This document shows positions 46,029-59,000 of a stretch of DNA of 64,000 nt, piece by piece. Every line of letters begins with the position of its first letter. Positions within the stretch are counted from its first letter, which is position 1. A program made the translations under genes and the position numbers. Source of the DNA: Phlebotomus papatasi (Eukaryota; Arthropoda; Insecta; Diptera; Psychodidae). The notes under the pieces were generated by a model that saw only the letters and a program-made list of their open reading frames with translations, searched no databases and was not told the DNA's origin. The stretch lies in NCBI RefSeq assembly GCF_024763615.1, contig NC_077224.1:4030001-4094000 (forward strand), in the 5' to 3' direction.

Positions 46029-46788
46029 AATTTTTTATAAAAAAAAATAATCAATTAAATTTGCTGTATCCTCTAGTTAGGCGCAATTAAAATAACTTCA
46101 CAAATAAATAAAGAATTGTGAAAGAAAAATCTATCATCATTCGACGAAACTTTTAATTGACTCCTTCAAAGACGAAAAATCGCTCTAAAAACAAAAATGT
46201 TTTGTCGTTATTTCATGAAATTTTAGCATTACTTTGCAGCATCTTTCATTAGAAACAAATAACTAAAATGACGATGAAAGTGTGCAGAATTATTAAATTT
46301 GTGGAAAATAATTTGAGAAATGAAGAAAAATGCTTGTAATTTTTCTCAATTTACAGTAAAGAATTTTCTTGTCACCCAACACCATAAATCTAGAGCATTA
46401 TTATCATCTATAGAACTTCCATTTCAATTTGTGTAGTCATATCTTTTGCCTTAGGGCAGTTTTCTCTATCTTTTTTTCTTCAATAGAAAATAGACACAAG
46501 AATAGTAAAATTGCCTACATTATAAATAATTTGTAGTTTCACATGCATTATGAAATGAAAAAAAAGAGACTAATGGGCTTCGCACAGAGCTTTTTCGCGC
46601 AAAAATTATATTTTACTCTCGTTCCTTTTAAACGAAATAGAAGCTTTTATTTGTAAAAATTCTAGTAGATTACTAGAAAAAGTTCAAATTCTAGCAGATT
46701 ACTAGAATTTTCAAGAAACATTGCCTCTTATTAAAAAAAAATATTTTTACTAGAATAAGCTCTATGCGAGTCACCTAAGAGATTTGAC
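46029..46788. other. AT-rich DNA downstream of Atg17, no gene seen
   Basis: No coding signal recognised. Confidence 0.4.
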
Positions 46789-46914
46789 TTTATTTTTATT
46801 TTCTGATGTTCTTTTTTTTTTATTCAAAAGTATTTTCATAATATTTTTTTTAAACTACATTTAAGAGATTTTCTTTCTGATTCTAAAATTGCTGAAATCG
46901 TTGATTTTTATTGA
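46789..46914 (-). terminator. Atg17: candidate Atg17 3'UTR and poly(A) signals
   Basis: Two AATAAA hexamers on the minus strand (46824-46819, 46794-46789) lie a short distance beyond the stop codon. A short 3'UTR is inferred from these alone. Confidence 0.4.
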
Positions 46915-47004
46915 TTAATCGCTGCCATCTTTAGATTCTAATGACCGATATTCATCCGAATCCTCTTGGTCGGACATCAAATGGACAAGAAATGGACTTG
47001 ATAC
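46915..47004 (-). CDS. Atg17: Atg17 putative last coding exon
   Basis: Acceptor tttatgcag, then phase-0 codons fitting the preceding exon: VSSPFLVHLM, SDQEDSDEYR, SLESKDGSD and TAA at 46917-46915. The acidic composition continues the previous exon. AATAAA on this strand is found 91-96 nt (46824-46819) and about 121-126 nt (46794-46789) past the stop. Not confirmed by homology; an alternative last exon might be used. Confidence 0.65.
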   Translation of the reverse strand, partial: VSSPFLVHLMSDQEDSDEYRSLESKDGSD

Positions 47005-50000
47005 CTGCATAAATGTGCATTTAAGCACATTAATAAAAAAAATAATAACTCTATTATTCATCTCAAATACTGAGAAAATAAAATGTATCGAATGCAGAAT
47101 ATCCCATTTCACACTACAAAAAGAAATCTTCATTGAATGCATGCGATTTTTTTACTTTGTAAATCAATAAAACTAAAAAAATATCCATGGAAAAATACCA
47201 GAAAGTTTCAGTGATAACCACGATATGTTAAGCATGTTATGTAGGGTGTATTAAAAAAAAATCTACTGATAGCATCATAACATCAGGCTCAGGCAATGCA
47301 GGCTATTCAAATGATGTCAAATGAACATATCAAACTTAGCAAGGGCGATGCAACTTTATTGATTTTACCCAAAATAAACCAAAATATGCAATAAATTTGA
47401 TTCTTTTGTTTAAGTTCTCTTTTGCGCCTGTAAAGTAGGCAAAACGTTTCCTATAGGTTTTTTATACTTAGGTCACTTTAACTCGAATTCAACTAAACGG
47501 ATTGAATTCTTCATAAGGAAAAAATTAAAGGTCTTCAAATAGCCGACAATTTTCTAGAACTCGTAAAGTTTATAGAACCAGCAATAGTCAAGTGGAAGAG
47601 CACTCGCTTTATTATGCAAGTGCCCCGGGTTCAAATCCCCTTCAAGTCACCAGGATTTTTTTTTCTGGCGTTAAAAGTGTTCGGATTGCATCCAGTGAGC
47701 TTCACCGCGGTGTCACATATAAGATTAATATTAATATTAAGAAAAGCCGGAGAGAGAGAGGTATATAGTATTCAAAATTCAGATGGAATATCACGTGTGT
47801 AAGAAAGAGTACACTCTAATGGAGTAATACGATGAATAAGATATTACTGTTCGTATTAATTGCTTTCTGAATCGTATTACAGGCAATTCGAACAATTTTC
47901 CATGCGTGCCAACTGTGATTCGGTCAGTTTTCCAGCGAAACGCGAGAGAGAGGCAAGATAAAACACTTGCTATCTTTTTTTTTTGGCTTTCTCGCAGTTC
48001 AGAAAGTTGCGAGAATGCCAACAAAGGATAGCATGCGTTTTATCTTGCCTCTCTCTCGCGTTTCGCTCGAAAACTGACCGAATCACAGTGGGCACGCATG
48101 GAAAATTACTCGAATCGTCTGTAATACGATTCAGAAAGCCATTAATACGAACAGTAATATCTTATTCATCGTATTACTCCATTAGAGTGTACTCTTTCTT
48201 ACACACATGATATTCTATTTGAAATTTTGGATACTATATACTTCCTTTCCAAAATTTGCTTCCACTTTACGCCCCACTCAGAAAATCACAAAATAGAACT
48301 TTGAAGACCATTTCTGAACCATTTTTCGTTAATTAAAAATATTTTGAAAATGTTCGTATACAAGATTTTACAAAAATCCTAATGGCGATAACTAAATATC
48401 TTGTTACTTTTCTATGTGTGGCAACAATATTTTACAAGATTTTTACGAGCGATTTTATTTTCAAAGTACGACTTCAAAAACTTCATCATTTATTTCAAAT
48501 AATAATTTATAACAATGAATGGAAAAACCGATGACCATTAGGGAAAATAAAGGGGAGTAGGATAAATGTCCTAATTCAAAATCATTTCCAGACGCTTTAA
48601 CTTTGACAGAAGATCCAACACATTAAGTTCATATTTTTTTTTTGAAGACAATTACATAAATTTAATCCTAGACACTTCTAGAATATTACTGTTTAGTGAA
48701 AATTCTTTAAATATAATTTGAAAACTTCTTAAATACAAGAAAATTACACTAGTGCAAAATGCTGCTATTGGAAACAAATTAATCCAAATGGAGACAAGGG
48801 AAAGTTTCTAATTGGAAACAAACAGTGTAAGTGAAACCGCGACGAAAGGTTTCCAAAACCTTGTTGAGTTGCTCTTGAGAGCAGGATTTGTTCTTAATCC
48901 TGGTCTTTTCTCCTTTCTAAAGTTAATGAAACCACCGCTAGGAGAGCTATTATCAAATTTATATGGGTAAAACAGCTTCTTGACCTTCCTGAGCAAGAAC
49001 AGTAAAGCCTTATTAGTCCGTCATTTTGTAATATTTTTTTCTAAAACATTTATTTAAGCACTTTAAATATGAGTTAAAAACATTATGACCAGCGCACAAT
49101 AACTTTTGTTTGTAAACATGTTTTCAAAATTTCCTGTGAGAGTGAGCGAGATGACGATATTTAGCTCTCACTCACTCTCATTGAAATGTCAAAAACATGT
49201 TTACTAAACAAAAGTTATAGTGCGTTGGGCAATATACGAAAAATGTCATCAAGCTTTGTCGTTTCCTTCTTCAAAAAAAATCGCGAAAAAAGGCAATTTT
49301 TACCTCCTAATTCAGTCGCTCCCTTAAGAATCTCACCTACAATAAACTGATACAGTGTTACTACTAGCTTCTTTTCCCTAATGGTCACTGGTTTTCCATT
49401 ACTATAAATTACCAAATCGTTGACCGTAATTATACCTTTCTTGATTTTTTCTTTTTAATTCTTCATGACTTAGCTCTGAAAAATGCGACCGATTTTAGTG
49501 TAAATTTTTCCCTGTTTTCGTACACATTTCACGAGATATCTCCAAAACTACGTAAGTTGCCAATTTGGAGGTTTCGGTTGCCTATTCTATATTAAATAGT
49601 CTTTTATTTTGTATTACTATTATTTGCTAATTCATTCTACACTGGCAGAAAACAGCTAATAAACCCAAAAGTTTCTTCGGCACGCTAGAAACATATGGGA
49701 AACATAGGAAATGTTATGGCCCTGGACGCGACGTTTCGAGGATGGATGTCCTCTAATGCAGATTTAGAATTTGGAAAAAAAATCACACACCGGCTGGAAA
49801 ATTTGCAACTGTACTTGATTCGTTTTAACACAAATTTTCAATTTGAAGATCACCATTTCAGAAACTACCACGAATATATTCTGGTGTCTAATTTAAATTG
49901 CAAAAATATCAGAATGAACTTCAATATAAAAAAAATTAAACTTTCGAAATTACACGTTTTTCAATTACATTTTACACATTTCTGTAGAAAGACAGTGAAA

Positions 50001-53000
50001 ATGATAAAATTGGAGTCAGTGGAAATAGTATCGACTGTAGCATTCTTTTGCTGCCAGAGACACATTTGTAAAACTACATACACAGAATTACGTGTTTTAA
50101 AAATTACACATTCTCAATTACACAATATAAAAATTACACGTTTCCCAAAATTACCACTATTACGGTTGTTTTTTACGGCGTGAAAAAAAATTATACGGAT
50201 TTCATTTCACTACGAGGTTCCGATTTTAATTCAATATTACACAGCTTTTGGAGGGTATATAATTGGTTAAGTATTAAAGCGTTTAGGAGAATTGATATTA
50301 TTATTCTGCTATAGGGTAAGTGTGCCAAATTTCGGCATAGTTGCATACAAGTGCCAAAGTCTCAAGTTTGAAATGTAATATCTTTAATAGAAATTGATTT
50401 TTTTATTCCTTCTACTTAAGGAGTGTTGCTTAGAACCTTGCAGACAGTTTATCGTCTTTATTTACTTTAAAATCATTCTTAATACATTTTAAAATAAATA
50501 AAAATGTAGACATAGCTTTGGTACCCTATTTCGGCCACGTTCATTGTCATAGTTCCTTGCCCTTCGGGAATTCTTCCAATGTGTTTTTCACGTCATCTCG
50601 TTTGTCGAAGCTACATTTGTTGTTATTCTTTTGCATTGTATAATTTTTAGAGTACGTAAAATCTAAAAGTTCATGGAAATTCGAGGAACAAAAAAGGTGG
50701 CCGAAATTGCAAACTGGCCGGAATTTGGCACACTTATCCTAACATGAAAAACTTTAATCTGTAAAAATGTTCATAAAAAACAAAATTTGAATAACTAATT
50801 ATAAAATGATTTAGTAAAGTTTGCATCGCCCTGGATTTTTTTTTTTGGAAAATTTCTTTGTAATTTCTTTGATTGATTTTTGTCATCAACATGGATTTTT
50901 ATTAAATTCGTTCTTTAAATTTGTGCTCTCTCTCTAGAAACCTTGAAATTATTCAAATTAAAAACGAAATGTTTTACCAAATAATCACATTTTAAAGATT
51001 CCTACAAAATTTAATTAGTATTCTCTGATTGGCTGAAACTTTGACTCCTTCCAGGCATTCCAGCCAATCAGAGAACGCCATTTGACTGAAATATTTTGTG
51101 GAACGAAATATTTATAAATTCCACATGGATAGTGTTTAAATTTTAAAATTTAGAACAGAAAATTGTAGACTTGCCAGAAAAAAAGGAGAAAGACAGAAAA
51201 AAGCAGTTAATATTACTCAAAAAAATAAAAATCTTGCAAAAATACAAATGATTTTTGCAGCATTTGCATCATGAGAACACGAACAAAAATGTTAGCTCTT
51301 TATGCCCATCTAATGCTAAAAATTGTCTAATGCGGATGTTGCTGTATTAATTGAAGCCGAGCAAAAGCCATGTAATTAGTGATGATAAGCTACCTTCTGC
51401 TTTCCTCAATACCACATAGACACCTTCCTACCAGATTATTAAATTTATATGTGTAATAACTATGGTTGTAATTTTTCTTATTAATTTTTCTTCACTCTGA
51501 ATTCAATGAGGCACGAACGAGACAGCATTAATGGATGAAGCCTCTCTCTCTCTCTCTCTCTTAATTATGAATTTTCCCCTATTTTCCAACATTATTACTC
51601 AATATGCAAGTTTAAAGCAAATTAATATTTTCTTTCACATTCTGCCCAATTTCATGATACTTTTTTAGGGGAAATAATTTGTAAGAGTTACATTCGAAAA
51701 TGTTGATGATCACACTGAATGCCAAAATGATCTCCTACCTCACTGGCGTTCTCCACAGCAGCTTCATCCTCTTCACTGACACTGATGTAGCGCTGATCGG
51801 ACAATGATACTGGCTCATCTTCCTCCGTCACACTGATATTTCGCTCTTTGTAGACACTCTTCTGTTGAGCATCAACACCAGAATCCACCATATCCTTGGC
51901 CGTAGCCACATCCTCAATCAACGTATCGAGGCTTTCGGTTTGTGCAAAAGAATCCATCAGATGAACGGATGACGTTGGGGGAATGGAAGAGCTACTGGGC
52001 AACTCTGTGCTCGTTGACTGACTCACAGATGGACACCCAGACTGAGATACTGCCCCAACAATTGAACATTAAATTGAAATATCAATAAATTGAATCGAAT
52101 TCAATTGAATTGAATTGAATTGAAATATTTTAAAAATGTGTTTTCGTTCAAAAAAAAAAAGTGACAATGCATCCAAAATTATATTTCTTCAGGAAATAGA
52201 AACTGTTCAATAGTTCGAGGGTTTTTCTGAAGTCTTTTTCACTACGCAATTTTTGCTTGAATTTACCGGTTCACAATTGATTTAAACCGATTCTTAAATC
52301 ACTCAAAAGATCGCTTAAAATAGTTCATGGTTCCGGCAAAACTTTTAGATCAGGAACAGGAAAATTTCATAAAGTCAAAATTCACATCTTTTTCTTTCTT
52401 AACTCTTTCGCGTCATTAGGATCATATATGACCCGGGGAAAAAACAATTTTTTTGACTATATACATAAATTGAAATCTATCGGTTTGTGCACGACATCAT
52501 AGTAGAAGGATGTAAGATACTTGGCTAATTTTCTCAAGACTCCAGATATTCAGATATTTCTTTTTCAAAATTTTTTATAATTTATTTTTTTCAGCAAAAA
52601 GTTCTTTAGAAACACAAAATAGAATATCCAAAGATTGTATATTGCATATTTTGATATAATAAACTACTCTCAATTTTCCAGAAAAGCGTGTAGAATTTTC
52701 CGGGTCATATATGACCCTATTGTCCACAAGGGTAACAGTGTTTTCGTGCCAAATCTACAGCGAAATGTAGTTGGGACATTGTTTTTCTTCGTGAAATGCA
52801 GGTGGGACATCTTGCTCCTGGACATTTCATCTTATATCTGATGAATTATAACATATTTTGAAATATTTTAGAGTATTCTGCAAGTGTCTCTTACTGTGCA
52901 ATTGTATTGTGTGTGAATAAATATGTAGATAAGTTTATTTTTGCCAAATACCACTCAAAATATTGTGACAGTGACTGTTCAAGGGATTACCAGGAAGATT

Positions 53001-56000
53001 CCTTGAACACCAGGAGTACAGTGTTCATCAAGACAATCCAGTTTGCCATGGTTTTGGCCAAATTAATAACTTCAAACAAAAAAAAACTCTTAAAAAGCCC
53101 GTGATATAGATTTTGGAAATGGTATGTACACTTCCCTTGAGAACAATAGGGTCATATATGACCCGAGGTTTTTCCGAGTTTTCACGCAATGGAAATTATT
53201 TTTCCTCTCTGAACTATTATATTTGATCATAAAGCATTAGGAAAAACTCAATTTTACATGAATTCATCTGCTGAGTAAAAGTGGGACGCGAAAGAGTTAA
53301 AAGCTAAGAAGTCTATGCATTACGTCCCAAATAGACTCAGGCTGATGCTCAAGGAAATTTACGCATGAAAGTTTAGGCTAATTTTTTAGTAACTAATTTT
53401 ACAAAATGGACATTCTTGCAGATCAACCTTGAGATCAAATTTGAAATTCTCAAAGCGTACCTTGGCATTTTTCAGTGTTTAAAAGGTTTAAAATGTAGGA
53501 GAAAAGCTCATAATTTTAAACACAGTGCTCATAAGCATCAATGTTCCAAGTTTGAAGTGCTATATTTTCAATACTAATTGATTTTTTTTATTATTGTCTT
53601 TTCAGAAGGTTTGTTTAAAAACTTGGCAAGTTGTTTATCGTCTTTGTTTTTACTAAAATTAGTCTTAATACGTTTAAAAGTGAATTGATATGTAGAGGTG
53701 AATTTGACTCGAATTTTGGACAAATTGATTGTAAATTTGGACAGTTTGTTTGTAATTTTAGACAGCTAATCCGCCTCAATAGGATGCCCATTGTTCTTCG
53801 TTTGAGGAACCTATCTGACCATGTGCTCTTCCTGTTTATGAAAGGGAACCGTAAGAAGTCCAGAAACTCTCCATATCATTCATTAAAGTAAGTTGATTTC
53901 GGTACTCCAACTACGCGCGAATTCGCGCATTCACTGGCCCTTCCGGGACTCTTTCTAAGCTTTTCTCACTGCATTTCGTTCATAGAAATTATGCTCCTTT
54001 ATTTCTCTAGGAATTTATTCAATCTAGTCATCACAAAAGCTTAAACTTTACAAAATTTCGAGAAAAAACACCCGTCCAAAATAAGAAGTATCACCTCTCT
54101 GGTGAATCAACTCAACAATTTAACTCCAATCATATTCAAAATTTATCGAATTTAGTGTTAAAATATTCTAAAAAGAACAAATATTTAGATAGAATTCATT
54201 ATTCATCAAATATTGAAATGAAAATTCCAAATTTTAATCAATATATTTTTAGTGTCCAATTTTACCCTCAAATTGTCCAAATTTATAAACTGTCCAAAAT
54301 TATGAGCTCTTCCCCTACTTGCAATTAGCTTTAAAATTAAAGTTAACTCGTAAAATGGAACTGGAGATATGCTGGTTTAAATTTTGTGAAATTTTACTTA
54401 TCTTAACTCCGGTTTTATTGTAACCACAGTGCCTCACTTCTCCCTAAACTTTTAAAAGGAAAATTTCTACAAATTTAATAAAATTCACGAGAATTTTCTT
54501 TTAGAATTTTTAACAATTTTTTCCTATGAATAGGCCTACTAAAATAATAAATTTCAGGGATTTTTTTGAGAACCTTCATAGGAAACACAAATATGAAAAC
54601 TGTTTCAATTGATTAAAAAAAAACAATTATTTTAGTAAAGACCAATTTCTCAAAATTTCATAGAAATCTCTAAAATCTCTTTAAATTTCTAGAAGTATTA
54701 TCAAATTGGTATTGCAAACAAGGTAATCTAGTAAATGCGAAGGCGATCGTAAGTATACTGACTGAGAGAAATCCGAAAAAGTTAAAATAACATTCCGGAA
54801 ATGTTAATGTTAACCTGCAGTATTGATCGGAAATCGGTGTAAATATTACCCTTTTTAGGTGTATTGGGGGTTAAAGTTACCCTTTTTCATGTTAATTTTA
54901 CCCTTAAAAAGGTGTAAAATTAACATTAAAAATTATTTTAAACCTAAAAAGTGTTAAAGTTACGAGGAAAAAAATTAATTGCACCCTCTTTTTTTCTCAG
55001 TGTATGGGAAATGGATAAAAATGAAATAATAAAAATAAGATAAACAAGATAAAAACATAATATAATAAAAACAAATTGAAAGATTAAATAAAATGAAAAA
55101 TCCAACTTACATTCATGCTTTCGAGCTGCACGTGATGCAGCTTCCCAGAGTAAAGGAGATGAAGATCTCGGTTCCACTTTAACACGATAGAATTTCGTAC
55201 CCTTACTAACTTTATACCTATTTTCATCCTGAAAAGTTCCACCAAAAAGGAAAGAAAACAAACATTTTACGATTATGTTGTAAGGATTAGAAAATAATAT
55301 CTCACCTTCCTTGCCACACAATACTCCTTCTCAATCACTTTAGCTATCACATGGGTCACAGTCGGAGTCTCATTGGCGACAAGACGAGGAAGTTTGAGGG
55401 TATTGTAACTTTCTCCATGGAGGAAGTAGAGAATAGAAGCATCCTGTGCACAAACAACAAATAAAATGTGTCTCCTCTATAAATAAATTATTCATAATAA
55501 ACAAATTGGAAATTATTCCACTCACTTGAACAATAATATATTGCTCGTGGGCTGAATTCCAAACAACAAACACCAAATCGCCCTTCGAACACGTCGATAC
55601 ACTGATTAATCCTTTGCCCAGGACACTCGCGGACATCTTTGACCTAGCTCCGCTTCTCGTCATTTGATCAGGACTCACTGCTGTGCTTTCTGGGGTATTT
55701 CTGTTGATCAGGATAATGTTTCTGATTTTATTAATCTTGTAAATAAAAGATAGGATAGAAAGATAGGATTTCCCTGTGTTTAATTAGAACTGAGCTACGA
55801 ATATCATAATGTAATTTAGCTTCTGAATCTGTTATGTTCAATTTTATTAAAAAAAAAAAAAAATAGGTGAAAAAACCCAATTTCAAAGCTGCCTCACATT
55901 GAAAGCTGCCTCATTTTCCCCTAGTATTCAAACTCTTAAGTAAACTCCGCCCAAGAATCATATTAAGCCACGCCTTCTATAGAATCAGTGATTAATTAAA

Positions 56001-59000
56001 GGATATTTCTTTAAAAAAAAACCCTAAAGAAAAAGAGAATGAATCTTTACTGAGCAGTAAAAAAGTTCAATTTCAATAGCAAATAATTCTCAGAGCTGCA
56101 ACACTTCATGGAAATAGACCACGCCCCCTACAAACTTTTTAGAGCCTTCACAAATTAACTGAAATTTTAAATTTTTAATAAAATACTTATACTAGCCGTA
56201 CTCACTATGGCGTTGTTATCTCGTAATCTCCGTAATCTGTTATCTTGTTATAATTTTTCATTTATAAAATACATTACGAGAACATAACGAGATAACGAGA
56301 TAACGATATTACAAGATAACAGCGCCATAGTGAGTACGGCTACTATTTATTCTTATTTTAAAATTTTATTTTATTTCTTTACTAACGGAGTTATCACACT
56401 AGAAAATTTCACATTAAAGTTAAAGTGAAAAGTTGCTCATTAAAACTTCTAGAACCACTCGAAATCGCTGATTTAGTCAGGACACATTGCTAGAATTGCT
56501 CAATGGGCTCAATGTCACGTCACGATGGCACACGGGTTGTCAGATGGGTGTTTTTATTTTTGAAGCATTTCAGTTGTTTGAGCGAAAATTACCGATTTCA
56601 GTGAAGAAGAGGAAGTTTTCCTCCTGTACTCTACTTTTATGTCGTGCAAAAGGACCCGCTAAGCGAAAATAAGGAGGATGTGAGCAAGAGATTGGCTCCT
56701 AACGCGACCTTCACATGGTGTCGTTGAAATTCTCTGGGGCGATTTTTTTAGACATAGTAATTTTCTCCGGATGACTTCGGAGAAATTTAAAGAGATGCTT
56801 CAAATCGTAGGGCTTTATTTTCAAAAGAAGACTACAAAAATGAGGGAACCAATATCACCCAAATCCCGACTGAGGTGTAAGTTCCGGCGATTGGTGACTC
56901 AATTTGTTGCAAACGGCCTGAAAACCATCAGATCGGCTGCCTCTATTTTTTGTATTTCCGGCTTTTTGTAGTCTCAAATTAATTCGACCACCATCTCATT
57001 TGACCACGAAATCCTAGAAGTTTATGAAGGAATATAAAATATAGATCGAACACATTTTTGTTTAGCTTTTTCTTTTTCACCGATTTTTTTCTTTTTCACC
57101 GATCTTTTTCAAGGTCTTTTGTCCTTTCTCCATCTCGTGCGGGATAAGTAGTAGGTATTAGCACTACTTTTTATCACAATTTAATCACGAATAAAATGGT
57201 GAGAAAATTGTTGCACAGAAACTACCCGAAAGACTGCAATAAAGTAGTACCTGATGAAAATTTAATGAGCAAATTTTGCTCATAAATTTGCTCAATTCTC
57301 ATTAATTTGATCATTAATTTATCAATCGTATTTATGCTATTTTAATCTAATTAAACCAATTTTTGTGACTCGAGCCCACTTTTTTATCACTAAATGAATT
57401 GATTTCTAAAAGTACTTGACGAAAATTGCACATTAGGACACATATCAGCAACAATTAATGTGAATCACATTAAAATTTTAATGTCAAATTCTCTAGTGTG
57501 ATACCACGGTAGTAGGCATATTTTGGTGAATAAAAGTACGAATTTTGATAATACTTTTACAAAATTTTACAAGAATCTCTATCGCGATAAGGGCAGCCGA
57601 AAATTTGGTTTCCTATTCATATAAATTAACAAGATTTTTACGAGTAAACTTTTTCATGTGAGTTACATACCACAGATTTAATTTTATTAAAAAATATTTT
57701 GAAAAATTCAGTGAGTTGCCTATTTACAAAATAATATATTTTTTAAATGAAAACGTGATATCTTGTAGTAATTATTTTTTAATAGTTTTCGAAGTTTTTA
57801 AAACATTAAAATACGATATGCAAAAAAAGAATTCGTTTTGAGGTTTCTAAATCGTGGGGCTATGTGAACAAATGTGAGTGTCAGTGTCACTTAGTTAGAA
57901 ACAATCACGGCGAAAACAGAAAAAGAAGCGGGGAAAATGAGAACAGGTGCGGCGAAAATGAGAACAGCCGCGGCGAAACTGAGAAAAGTCGCGGCGAAAT
58001 TGAGAGAAGTCATGGCAAATTTGGGAACTTACGAAATACTCCTAAATCGTATAACACACAAAAATGAAGGTAGGCAAATCGTTCCCGGGACCATCTACTG
58101 GCGGGTCTGGTCGGATGGCCGTGGAGCGAAGTCTCCCTGATGCATTTTCTTTTCTTCTTCATAAGTGTGTTTTCTTTTTGTTTTTCTCTGCGTTTTCTTT
58201 GTTAAATGATTTTTTTCTTCATTTCTTTTATCTCAAAACGGTCTACAGATTTTCGCTAGCTTCTTTTTTCTTGTTTATTTGCTTTTTTTTTTACTTTCTT
58301 TCAATATTCTGTAAATTTCGTGTTGAGCATTTTAATGATTTCGCGAAAAATTTCGTCCAGACTTGTTGATTCTGCATTTTAAGATTAGTGTTTATGTTGC
58401 TTTTGTTTTTATCATGGGACCTTGTTCCAAATGGTTTACAGCTCAGTAAGAACTAGTCATTTTAACCTCTCAAAATGCTGCAAAGCAAGTTTCAGAGCAA
58501 AATCTTCTGTTTTTGTTTTTTCCTTTTTTTAATTGGGATTTTGTGTATTCAAAAAAAAAAGTTCTAATTCTAACATGTTTTTACATGACTGGCATATACA
58601 ACCTGGGAAAGAGCTTTTCCGTCGTTTTGCTCTGGAACTTGGTCACCAACGCTAAGACGGCGGTAGACGCTGAAAACTACACGGGATCTCAGTAAAACGA
58701 AACTTTACTTCGAAAGCATTGTTGATGAATAAATTTATCTATCTATCTAATGTTTGTAAAAGTTTGTAGTTTTTTTTAGAAGTAACCTAAGTTCGTAACC
58801 TGACCACTTGCCGAGCAATTTTTTTTACAAAACATTTGTACGTACATTTATGTCTGTCTGACGAAAGTATACGAACAAATGGCAAAACTTTACGAACAGT
58901 TTTTGTGTGTTTACGAACATTTACAAAAAAATGTTTGTAAATGAACAAACAATGCACGTCAAATAACCCTGTTACAAATTTTGCGAAAAAATACAAACTT

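Noticed and set aside
47583..47660. A functional tRNA gene
   Set aside because: A and B boxes are present, but the stems are poor and a SINE-like body follows without a proper tRNA 3' end.
49695..50183. 162-residue open frame on the + strand, one of the longest in the window
   Set aside because: It begins inside a dispersed repeat also present at 23205-23482, then runs through AT-rich DNA with recurring 'aattacac' text. Composition is Leu/Ile/Asn/Lys/His-rich, with no recognisable domain or splice partner.
57864..58140. Heptapeptide-repeat frames (GENENRC...)
   Set aside because: A 21-bp minisatellite is open in two frames at once; no splice or domain context.
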